Assembly: GCF_900116365.1 (NCBI RefSeq)
Contig: NZ_FPAG01000010.1
Location: forward strand, 1 to 64,000
Origin: Zhouia amylolytica
Lineage (GTDB): Bacteria > Bacteroidota > Bacteroidia > Flavobacteriales > Flavobacteriaceae
DNA: 64,000 nucleotides
Reading direction: 5' to 3'
Part shown: piece after piece, positions 29,507 through 37,626 of the stretch
Layout: the number at the start of each line of letters is the position of its first letter
How positions within the stretch are numbered: the stretch's first letter is position 1
Made by a program: the position numbers and the translations under genes
The notes under the pieces: generated by a model
Databases searched by the model: none
Seen by the model: the letters and a program-made list of their open reading frames with translations, nothing else
What the model was told of the DNA's origin: nothing

Positions 29507-32431
29507 ATGACAAGAAGGATACGATCTATTATTACTTTATTAACCTTCCTTTGTATTAGTCAAGGAAGTATTGCTCAGCAAGACCCTTTATTAGCTCAAA
29601 ATGCCCAAGAACAGCAAAAATGGGTAGATAGCTTATATGATCAGATGACCCTGAATGAAAAGGTAGGTCAGTTATTTATGGTCAGAGCCTATTCTAACGG
29701 AAACCAAAAGCATATAGAAGAAGTAGAAAAACTGGTAAAGGATTATCATGTAGGTGGAATTATTTTTTCTAAAGGAGCTCCATACAAGCAGGCACTGCTT
29801 AATAATAAACTTCAGGCTTTAGCTCAAACAAAAATGCTCATGGCTATGGACGCTGAATGGGGCCTCGCAATGCGATTGGATTCTACATTTGCTTATCCTT
29901 ATAACATGATGCTGGGAGCGGTTAAGGATGATAAAATTATTGAAAAGGTTGGACAACGTATTGGTGAGCATACCCGTAGATTGGGAATGCATATCAATTT
30001 TGCTCCGGATGTAGACATCAATACGAATCCTGACAATCCTATAATTGGTAATAGATCCTTTGGTGAAGACCCTGAAAATGTGGCCAGAAAAGCAATTGCA
30101 TTTACCAAAGGAATGCAGTCTGCAGGTGTTTTAGCCAATGCTAAGCACTTTCCTGGGCATGGAGATACAGAATCCGACTCTCATAAAACACTGCCAACAA
30201 TTTCTTTCTCAAAAGAGCGAATTGATTCGGTGGAGCTGTACCCTTATAAAAGATTATTTCAAGAAGGTTTGGCTAGTGTGATGGTCGCTCATTTAAATGT
30301 GCCCAGCCTCGAATCAAGGCAGAACTTTCCATCTACCTTATCAAAAGCCATAGTAACAGATCTTCTCAATGAACGGTTAAATTTTAAAGGACTCATTTTC
30401 ACGGATGCGATGGAGATGAAAGGAGTCGCAAATTACGACGATCCGGGTGAAGTGGATTTAAAAGCTTTCATGGCCGGTAATGATATACTTTTAATTTCAG
30501 CAGACACCCCTAAGGCTATTGGAAAAATCGTAGAAGCATATAATAATAATACCATTACTGAAGAGCGATTAGCCCATTCGGTTAAGAAAATCCTGAAAGC
30601 TAAATTTAAGGTTGGACTCGATAATTATGCAGATGTGGCTACGGAAAATCTGGAAGCTGACTTGAATGCTTTGGATGATTATGTTTTAAGAGAAGAGGTT
30701 ATTGAGAATGCCATAACCGTAGTTCAAAACAAGTATGGGATCTTACCTATAAAAAACCTTGAAAAGAAGAAAATAGCCTATGTGAAATTTGGAGATGATC
30801 AAGGAGCACCTTTTCTTCAAGCTATGCAGCGATATGCTAAAGTTGATGAGGTTTCAGGAGATAATCTTGCAGATTTATTAGAAAATTTAAAACCATATAA
30901 TACGGTTATTGTAGGATTTCACAGATCTGATGCGACTCCGTGGAAGGCATTTAAATTTACAGATAAGGAAAAGGTATGGTTGTATGAACTAGGAAGGGTA
31001 AAAGATGTGGTTCTGGATGTTTTTGCCAAGCCGTACGCTCTACTTGATTTACAAACGCTAACCAACTTAGAAGGCATTATTGTTAGTTATCAGAATAATG
31101 CGGTTGCACAAGATAAATCAGCGCAAGTGATCTTTGGAGGGTTAACAGCAAAAGGAATACTTCCGGTTACCTCGAATAATGAACTTCCGGTAGGAACTTC
31201 TGTGGTAGTTAATAATATCAAAAGGCTACAGTATGGATTACCTGAAAGCGTAGGGATGAGCTCGGAGCGTTTAAAAAAAGTTGATTCCATGGCTCAGCTT
31301 ACCATCAAATCAGGAATGTCTCCCGGCCTACAGTTATTAATTGCCAGGGATGGTCGTGTTATTTACAATAAGGCTTTTGGAAGGCATATCTATGGTGGTG
31401 ACAGGAATGTTAAGGAAACCGATTTGTATGATTTGGCCTCTCTCACCAAAATACTGGCAACCTTACCCGTAGTAATGAAGCTTGAAGAAGACGGAGTTAT
31501 CGATTTTAATACCCGACTTGGTCAAATGCTACCCGATCTCCAGAAGAGTAATAAAGAAGATCTTTCACTTCTAAAAGTGCTATCACATTATGCTAGGCTT
31601 AAGCCCTGGATACCTTTTTATATCAGTACCCTTGACAGTGCTACAAAAAAACCACTACCCAAATATTACAGCAAAGATAAAAAGGGAAAGTTTGATGTGA
31701 AAGTAGCTGATAATATGTACATCAGAAAAGACCTAAATGATTCTATTTTTAAAGAAATCAAAGACTCTGATTTGTTGTCGCGCTTGCAATACAGATACAG
31801 TGATTTGGGATATTTCTTAATGAAAAGATTTATTGAAGATCATTATGGTGAATCATTGGCTGAAATAACTCAAAAGCAGTTATATCAACCCTTAGGAGCA
31901 TTTCACACAACATTTAATCCGCTTACTAAATTTAAAAAAGGAGATATAGTACCCACGGAGATTGATGATTATTTCCGGAATCAGACCTTACAAGGATATG
32001 TCCATGATATGGGAGCTGCCATGCAAGGAGGAGTTGGAGGACATGCCGGATTGTTTAGTACTGCGAATGATGTAGCGAAAATAATGCAAATGTATTTGCA
32101 GAACGGTTATTATGGAGGTGATAATTACTTTCAGCCTACTACCATAGACCGCTTCAATACCTGTTATTTTTGCCCTGAAGATGTAAGAAGAGGAGTTGGT
32201 TTCGATAAACCTCAATTGGGAGAGTCAGGACCGACTTGCGGTTGCGTTTCCATGACCAGTTTTGGACACAGTGGTTTTACCGGAACCTATGCCTGGGCTG
32301 ATCCTGATCAGGAATTGGTTTATGTCTTTTTATCGAACAGAACATATCCTACCATGGAAAATCGAAAACTTATCACTGAGGGAGTTCGAACTACAATTCA
32401 AGAATATATTTACGAGGCCATTGTTGAATAG
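29507..32431 (+). CDS. GH3 beta-N-acetylglucosaminidase fused to a serine hydrolase (beta-lactamase-like)
   Basis: 974 residues with a signal peptide ending GSIAQ. The N-terminal GH3 domain (about 30-400) carries the NagZ signature KHFPGHGDTESDSHKTLP (about 210-227), including the Asp-His dyad. A linking GH3-C-like region (about 410-590) follows. The C-terminal beta-lactamase/esterase domain (about 595-965) has SxxK at Ser645-Lys648 (SLTK), YSD as the YxN equivalent, and GHSGF as the third motif. Both active sites look intact. The arrangement suggests removal of GlcNAc and cleavage of an ester or amide in peptidoglycan or a related glycan in the periplasm (inference). Confidence 0.9.
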   Translation: MTRRIRSIITLLTFLCISQGSIAQQDPLLAQNAQEQQKWVDSLYDQMTLNEKVGQLFMVRAYSNGNQKHIEEVEKLVKDYHVGGIIFSKGAPYKQALLNNKLQALAQTKMLMAMDAEWGLAMRLDSTFAYPYNMMLGAVKDDKIIEKVGQRIGEHTRRLGMHINFAPDVDINTNPDNPIIGNRSFGEDPENVARKAIAFTKGMQSAGVLANAKHFPGHGDTESDSHKTLPTISFSKERIDSVELYPYKRLFQEGLASVMVAHLNVPSLESRQNFPSTLSKAIVTDLLNERLNFKGLIFTDAMEMKGVANYDDPGEVDLKAFMAGNDILLISADTPKAIGKIVEAYNNNTITEERLAHSVKKILKAKFKVGLDNYADVATENLEADLNALDDYVLREEVIENAITVVQNKYGILPIKNLEKKKIAYVKFGDDQGAPFLQAMQRYAKVDEVSGDNLADLLENLKPYNTVIVGFHRSDATPWKAFKFTDKEKVWLYELGRVKDVVLDVFAKPYALLDLQTLTNLEGIIVSYQNNAVAQDKSAQVIFGGLTAKGILPVTSNNELPVGTSVVVNNIKRLQYGLPESVGMSSERLKKVDSMAQLTIKSGMSPGLQLLIARDGRVIYNKAFGRHIYGGDRNVKETDLYDLASLTKILATLPVVMKLEEDGVIDFNTRLGQMLPDLQKSNKEDLSLLKVLSHYARLKPWIPFYISTLDSATKKPLPKYYSKDKKGKFDVKVADNMYIRKDLNDSIFKEIKDSDLLSRLQYRYSDLGYFLMKRFIEDHYGESLAEITQKQLYQPLGAFHTTFNPLTKFKKGDIVPTEIDDYFRNQTLQGYVHDMGAAMQGGVGGHAGLFSTANDVAKIMQMYLQNGYYGGDNYFQPTTIDRFNTCYFCPEDVRRGVGFDKPQLGESGPTCGCVSMTSFGHSGFTGTYAWADPDQELVYVFLSNRTYPTMENRKLITEGVRTTIQEYIYEAIVE

Positions 32432-32578
32432 TTATGCCTTGTTAATGAGTTTCTTACAATAAGAGTTTTTCTCTTTAACATAATTGTAACGATAAAACCG
32501 AGTCTAAGTTGTAATTTTATATACAATTAAAAGACTAAGGTTCATATCTGTCAACTTTGTCTTATCAAGTATACATCG

Positions 32579-33709
32579 ATGAAAATAGCTATTGTTTGTT
32601 ATCCAACCTTTGGAGGTAGTGGTGTGGTGGCCACCGAATTAGGAATGGCATTAGCCGAAAGAGGGCACGAAATTCATTTTATCACCTATAAGCAACCTGT
32701 TCGTTTAGCTTTGCTTACCGGAAATATATTTTTCCATGAAGTACACGTACCCGAGTATCCGTTATTCCATTATCAACCCTATGAGTTGGCTTTATCGAGT
32801 AAACTGGTAGATATGGTAAAAATGTATGGTATCGAATTACTTCACGTACATTATGCCATTCCACATGCTTATGCAGGATATATGGCGAAGCAAATGCTAA
32901 AAGAGGAAGGAATTAATCTTCCCATGGTAACAACATTGCATGGAACGGATATAACCCTGGTTGGAAACCACCCGTTCTATAAACCTGCAGTTACCTTTAG
33001 TATAAATAAATCAGATGTTGTAACATCCGTCTCAGAAAGCCTGAAAGATGATACAGAACGATTTTTTGATATTAAGACTGAAATCAATGTAATTCCTAAC
33101 TTTATTGATTCCTCTAAGTACGATCTGCAATTTACAGATTGTAATCGCGGAATGATGGCATTACCTACGGAAAGAATAATAACGCATATCAGTAATTTCA
33201 GAAAGGTTAAGCGTATTCCTGATGTTATTAAGATTTTTTATAAAGTACAAAAAGAGGTTCCTTCAAAATTAGTGATGGTAGGGGAAGGCCCTGAAAAGGA
33301 ATATGCTGAAAGAATGTGTGATGAATTGGGAATTACTGACAAAGTACTCTTTTTGGGTAACAGTACGGAAATAGATAAGATCTTGTGTTTTTCAGATTTG
33401 TTCTTATTGCCTTCAGAAACTGAAAGCTTTGGTTTGGCAGCACTCGAAGCTATGATCAACAGGACTCCTGTCATATCAAGTAATTCAGGAGGTATACCTG
33501 AAGTTAATGAACAAGGAATAAGTGGATTTTTAAGTGAAGTAGGAGCTGTCGATGAAATGGCTGAAAATGCAATCCTTATTTTAAAGGAAGATGAAACCTT
33601 AGAGCGTTACAAGGATGCAGCACAGAAACAAGCGCAAAAGTTTGATATAAAGAGAATCGTACCTATTTATGAAGCTATTTATCAAAAGGCTTTTAGCTTG
33701 GTTGAATAA
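32579..33709 (+). CDS. bshA: N-acetyl-alpha-D-glucosaminyl L-malate synthase BshA
   Basis: A GT4 glycosyltransferase for the first step of bacillithiol synthesis, joining GlcNAc from UDP-GlcNAc to L-malate. 376 residues. BshA-specific stretches: CYPTFGGSGVVATELG at 7-22, HVHYAIPHAYAGYMAK and TTLHGTDITLVGNHP. The nucleotide-binding ETESFGLAALEAM is near residue 280. It acts in the cytosol. bshB and bshC are not in this window. It converges with the small membrane-protein gene at 33717, with a 7-base gap. Confidence 0.94.
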   Translation: MKIAIVCYPTFGGSGVVATELGMALAERGHEIHFITYKQPVRLALLTGNIFFHEVHVPEYPLFHYQPYELALSSKLVDMVKMYGIELLHVHYAIPHAYAGYMAKQMLKEEGINLPMVTTLHGTDITLVGNHPFYKPAVTFSINKSDVVTSVSESLKDDTERFFDIKTEINVIPNFIDSSKYDLQFTDCNRGMMALPTERIITHISNFRKVKRIPDVIKIFYKVQKEVPSKLVMVGEGPEKEYAERMCDELGITDKVLFLGNSTEIDKILCFSDLFLLPSETESFGLAALEAMINRTPVISSNSGGIPEVNEQGISGFLSEVGAVDEMAENAILILKEDETLERYKDAAQKQAQKFDIKRIVPIYEAIYQKAFSLVE

Positions 33710-33716
33710 ATGATGA

Positions 33717-33854
33717 TTATTTTTTTTTGTCATTTCCTTTAAACAGATTCCATCCAAAAGGAAGTAGTAGTAAGATAAAAATATAGCGTCCGGTTAATAT
33801 TCCATATAAGCTTATAATAAGGCCTATTAACATTAAGGTTCTTGTAAGTGACAT
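33717..33854 (-). CDS. Small membrane protein, 45 residues
   Basis: A short minus-strand gene with ATG at 33854 and TAA at 33717. The protein begins MSLTRTLMLIGLIISLYG and ends NLFKGNDKKK. It has two closely spaced hydrophobic stretches (about 7-19 and 23-35) around a TGRY turn, and a positive C-terminus. This is a typical layout for a small inner-membrane protein. It fills the gap after bshA exactly. No function is known; codon use is like that of its neighbours. Confidence 0.65.
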   Translation of the reverse strand: MSLTRTLMLIGLIISLYGILTGRYIFILLLLPFGWNLFKGNDKKK

Positions 33855-33935
33855 TTTTTTGGATAAAGATACTAAGTACGCTATAAACATCATATATTTT
33901 CAGCGTTTTAAAACCTCATTTGATAGGGGTATTCA

Positions 33936-33963
33936 CCCCCCCCGCCTTTTATCGTTTTTTTTT
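33936..33963. repeat. Homopolymer tracts C8 and T9
   Basis: A run of eight C (33936-33943) and a run of nine T (33955-33963) lie close together, 100-130 bases upstream of the FN3-protein start. A GGGG at 33926-33929 could pair with the C run. Unstable tracts like these may vary in length between cells. Confidence 0.7.
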
Positions 33964-34065
33964 GAATTTTGAAGCAAATATCTGATTAATAGTATCCTAA
34001 TGAGTAATTTTATAAGGTGCTATTGTTTAATCAACAAATGTTATTTGTGTTAATTCATATTCAAA

Positions 34066-35871
34066 ATGAAATTAAAACTTACAATATTCCTATTGCTAAG
34101 TTGGGTTGGCGTATTATACTCACAAAATCTTCATACCCAGTCGAATGCAGCATCTATCGAGAATGAGTCGAATGCTACGACCGGATGGACATCAAATTCA
34201 AATATGACATCGAGCAACGTTTCTGCCGTTGATGGAAATTTTTCGATCTTATCCGTATCTACCGGATCTAATGGTAGATTAATGAGTTATACGTTCCCGG
34301 CTGTTGTTGGAGAAGTCTATGATATAAGTATTTGGGCCAGGGAAGGAGATCAGGGAAACTTACCGGCGTTTGCCAACTGGGTAGGTTTTAACGGATTTAC
34401 AACCACAGTTATTTCAGGCACCAACTGGACGGAATATACATGGACCTTAACGGCAACCAATACAAGCCCCATAATTCGGGTATATTGTAGCCCTTTGTCC
34501 GGAGCAACTCCTGGAGATAATGTATACATAGATGCGGTGTCTATAACTTTACAAAGTAATGATAATGAAGCTCCAACTGCGCCTGCCAATTTAACTTCCA
34601 GTAATACGACAAGTACCACCACGACTCTAAATTGGAATGCTGCTACAGATAATGTTGGGGTAACCAACTATGAGGTGTTCCGGGATGGAGTTAGTATTGG
34701 ACTATCAGGTGGCAATACCACCTTTAACGTTACCGGATTATCAGCTAATACCGCTTATGATTTTACGGTATTTGCCAGGGATGCTGCGGGTAATGTATCA
34801 CCCTCAAGTAATGTACATACGGTTACGACCAACAATGCTAATGATACCCAGGCACCCACGGCACCTACTAACCTGAGTTCCAATAATACCACAACGACAA
34901 CTACAACCTTGAACTGGAATGCTGCTACAGATAATGTGGGGGTTACTGATTATCAAGTTTTTCAGGATGGAGTGAGTATTGGATTATCAGGAGGAAACAC
35001 CACTTTTAATGTTTCGGGGTTAACAGCCAACACTTCTTATGACTTTACGGTATTTGCCAGAGATGCAGCCGGGAATGTTTCACCTTCCAGTAATGTTCAT
35101 ACAGTTACAACCTTAAATGCCGCCGATACACAAGCACCAACCGCTCCTACTAATTTATCGTCAAATAATACGACGAGTACATCTACTACACTCAGTTGGA
35201 ATGCTTCTACCGACAATGTGGGGGTCACTAACTATCAAGTTTTTCAGGACGGTCAGAGTATTGGTTTTTCTGGTGGCGGGACAAATTTTAATGTGAATTC
35301 ATTGACACCGGATACTTCCTATGATTTTACAGTCAGGGCGAGGGACGCTGCTGGGAATGTATCTAATGCGAGTAATATACATACGGTTAATACGCAAAGT
35401 GCTCAATTTACAGATTACACCTCAGAAAATTCAAATTTGCCAACGGTCGACTGGACGGCCAGAGATTTGTTTGCTAATAGAAACATAGGAATAGGAACCA
35501 CGAACACAAGAGGTTTTAGATTGGCTGTAGCGGGAGATATTCTATCAGAAGAGGTGAGGGTGGCTTTACAGGGAAACTGGCCGGATTATGTCTTTAATGA
35601 AGGCTATGACCTTATGAGTATCTATCAGGTAGAAGCCTACATTCAGAAGAATCGACATTTAAAAAATATTCCAAGTGCATCCTACATTCAGGAAAATGGG
35701 ATCGAACTAGGAGATATGAGTGGAATGCTATTGGAAAAAATAGAAGAGTTGACTCTTTACACCATTCAACAACAAAAAGAATTAGATCTTTTAAAAGCGC
35801 AGAATTTATTGCTCCTTGAGAAGTTAAAGCTTATGGAGAAACAAATGAAGAATAGTGATAAAAAGTATTAA
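34066..35871 (+). CDS. Secreted FN3-repeat protein with lectin-like N-terminus and coiled-coil tail
   Basis: 601 residues. Signal peptide 1-20 (ending LYSQ). A beta-sandwich, carbohydrate-binding-like domain covers about 25-165 and ends DNVYIDAVSITLQ. Three fibronectin type III repeats (about 169-255, 263-349, 357-443) have a 94-residue period and nearly identical sequence. The C-terminal domain (about 455-560) contains NIGIGTTNTRGFRLAV and HLKNIPSASYIQENG, a pattern seen in Bacteroidota fibre-like proteins. It ends in a leucine-rich coiled coil. It lacks the usual T9SS tail. It probably forms an oligomeric surface or matrix fibre (inference). First gene of the tyrosinase operon. Confidence 0.82.
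   Translation: MKLKLTIFLLLSWVGVLYSQNLHTQSNAASIENESNATTGWTSNSNMTSSNVSAVDGNFSILSVSTGSNGRLMSYTFPAVVGEVYDISIWAREGDQGNLPAFANWVGFNGFTTTVISGTNWTEYTWTLTATNTSPIIRVYCSPLSGATPGDNVYIDAVSITLQSNDNEAPTAPANLTSSNTTSTTTTLNWNAATDNVGVTNYEVFRDGVSIGLSGGNTTFNVTGLSANTAYDFTVFARDAAGNVSPSSNVHTVTTNNANDTQAPTAPTNLSSNNTTTTTTTLNWNAATDNVGVTDYQVFQDGVSIGLSGGNTTFNVSGLTANTSYDFTVFARDAAGNVSPSSNVHTVTTLNAADTQAPTAPTNLSSNNTTSTSTTLSWNASTDNVGVTNYQVFQDGQSIGFSGGGTNFNVNSLTPDTSYDFTVRARDAAGNVSNASNIHTVNTQSAQFTDYTSENSNLPTVDWTARDLFANRNIGIGTTNTRGFRLAVAGDILSEEVRVALQGNWPDYVFNEGYDLMSIYQVEAYIQKNRHLKNIPSASYIQENGIELGDMSGMLLEKIEELTLYTIQQQKELDLLKAQNLLLLEKLKLMEKQMKNSDKKY
34570..35398 (+). repeat. Three tandem FN3-coding repeats of 282 bases
   Basis: Units start at about 34570, 34852 and 35134. 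They encode near-identical FN3 domains, each with SWNA/NWNA-TDNVGVT, QVFQDG or VFRDG, and ARDAAGNVS. DNA between units is similar enough to allow recombination that would change the repeat number. Confidence 0.85.
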
Positions 35872-35884
35872 GTCACAAAATCAT

Positions 35885-37246
35885 ATGAAACGGACATGTA
35901 GACTATTACTGTTATTTTTCTTAATTTCAAGCCCCCTGGTTTTTTCTCAAAGTATAAGAAAAAATTATACCGAAATGACCCAGGCGGAGCGAGATGCCCT
36001 TGTGAATGCGTTTTATCAGCTTCGAAACGGGGCTGACCTGATAAATGATTTAGCTACCTTTCACAGTGATTTCTTTAATTTCGATAATACAGCCGACCCT
36101 ACCCGATTAGATATTCATTTTAACTTACCTGATGAACCTGAAAGGGATATCTTTTTTGCCTGGCATCGTATGCAAATGTTTGAAGTGGAGCAGGCCATGC
36201 AAGATATTAATCCCAATATTTCTATTCCTTATTGGGATTCAACGGTAGATCAGTCAGTCAATTCACCTTTATGGGATGAAAACTTTATGGGGCAGTTCGA
36301 TGATGATTGGGGACTTAACAGAAACCTGGGAGGAAATGGTGAATTAGGAACTATAGCTGAATTGAACACTTTATTAGGCATAAGTGATTATCTAATTTTT
36401 TCAGACGATACAGAGCGAGGAAATATTCATGCAGGACCTCATAGATGGACGGGTGGAGCAATGCCAACTACAGCTTCTCCGAGAGATCCGGTCTTTTACC
36501 TCCACCACACCTTTATTGATAAAGTATGGGCCGATTGGGAGGCTATTCATCAAAACTCATCATTTATAAGAACCTCAATGCTTCGATATGATGGAACTTA
36601 TGTCTTTGACGGACAGACCTTACCGCTTGTAAATCCCAATAACATAATAGACCCCAGAGCTTTTGGCGTCTTTTATGCAGAGGATGGACTTGCGGTTTTA
36701 GATGATTATACGGTTTCTAACACCTACAATGCAATAGAAAATTTTTACTATCAGTTTTTAATTGAAGTCAGGGATGGTTTTGAAATTCCGGCTAATACCA
36801 GCTGCAGAATTACCTCAGTAAATGAAATCGTCATGTTGCCAGGGTTTGTAGCAGCTTCCGGATCGGATTTCAGAGCCCAAATTGACAATACACAGGCCAG
36901 AACATCTGGTTCCTCTATCGTTAGAAATACAAAGAAGTTTGAGGCGTTACCATCGATGAGAATGGTAGATTTTGAGGGTAAAAAGTTAGGGGATGACAGT
37001 TCTGATATTGAAGTATATCCAAACCCTTTTCTGGAGTCAGTAAACATTCGTTTGGGTCAAAACACACATTCCGGCAGGATTGTACTTTATAATATGGCTG
37101 GACAACAAGTTAAATCTGAAGTATTTAGAGATAAAAGTGTTCTAAATCTGAATGATTTGAGAAACCTGGCCTCAGGAGTTTATATACTGAATGTTGTTGA
37201 TAATAACGGGGTTGTTCTACACAAAGTCCAACTTATAAAGTCATGA
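35885..37246 (+). CDS. Secreted tyrosinase with T9SS C-terminal sorting domain
   Basis: A type-3 copper enzyme that oxidises phenols or tyrosine residues to quinones. 453 residues from MKRTCRLLLL; signal peptide 1-21. CuA ligands: His60, His78 and His94 (FAWHRMQMFEVE). CuB ligands: His182 and His186 (NIHAGPHRW), plus His207/208 in DPVFYLHHTFIDKVW. The last ~80 residues form a type A T9SS sorting domain (EVYPNPF, LYNMAGQQV, SGVYILNV), so the enzyme is exported across the outer membrane. An in-frame ATG 10 codons upstream overlaps the previous gene and is rejected. The start lies 13 bases after the FN3 gene's stop, and the stop overlaps the next start. Confidence 0.92.
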   Translation: MKRTCRLLLLFFLISSPLVFSQSIRKNYTEMTQAERDALVNAFYQLRNGADLINDLATFHSDFFNFDNTADPTRLDIHFNLPDEPERDIFFAWHRMQMFEVEQAMQDINPNISIPYWDSTVDQSVNSPLWDENFMGQFDDDWGLNRNLGGNGELGTIAELNTLLGISDYLIFSDDTERGNIHAGPHRWTGGAMPTTASPRDPVFYLHHTFIDKVWADWEAIHQNSSFIRTSMLRYDGTYVFDGQTLPLVNPNNIIDPRAFGVFYAEDGLAVLDDYTVSNTYNAIENFYYQFLIEVRDGFEIPANTSCRITSVNEIVMLPGFVAASGSDFRAQIDNTQARTSGSSIVRNTKKFEALPSMRMVDFEGKKLGDDSSDIEVYPNPFLESVNIRLGQNTHSGRIVLYNMAGQQVKSEVFRDKSVLNLNDLRNLASGVYILNVVDNNGVVLHKVQLIKS

Positions 37247-37599
37247 TAAGCCTTCGTTTTATTATAGTTACGGGCTTACTTTTTTTGTGGCAGGAACCTT
37301 GTTTGATGCAGCAAACATTGGTGGTTAGAGTTGTTAATAATACGAATGAGGAATTAAATAATGTAATGATATATTCTACCCCTTTTGGGCAAATTAAACC
37401 CATGGATAGTACAGCGTTCATTACACTGAAAAATATTCAAAATGAAGTAAAAAACCCCATGCTTTATTTATCATGTAAAAACATAAATATGGGTAGTTAT
37501 GTTTCCTTACCCAAGGATGTGGATACGATTTATTTTTTGATTAATGAGGTAAAAATAGATAAGCGGTTAATAGTATTTAAGCAAATAGAAATTAAATAA
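37243..37599 (+). CDS. Exported 118-residue protein translationally coupled to tyrosinase
   Basis: No family was recognised. An N-terminal hydrophobic signal (about 1-22, LRFIIVTGLLFLWQEPCL) is followed by a mostly beta-strand mature part (VVRVVNNTNEELNNVMIYST, then YLSCKNINMGSYVSLP). The ATG overlaps the tyrosinase TGA as ATGA, so translation is very likely coupled. It could be a copper-delivery or maturation partner for the tyrosinase, as the unrelated small caddie protein is for Streptomyces tyrosinase. This is inference from position only: there are two Cys and some Met in the mature part, but no clear metal motif. Confidence 0.72.
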   Translation: MISLRFIIVTGLLFLWQEPCLMQQTLVVRVVNNTNEELNNVMIYSTPFGQIKPMDSTAFITLKNIQNEVKNPMLYLSCKNINMGSYVSLPKDVDTIYFLINEVKIDKRLIVFKQIEIK

Positions 37600-37626
37600 A
37601 TACCAAATAAACCAATTGTTTTAAAG

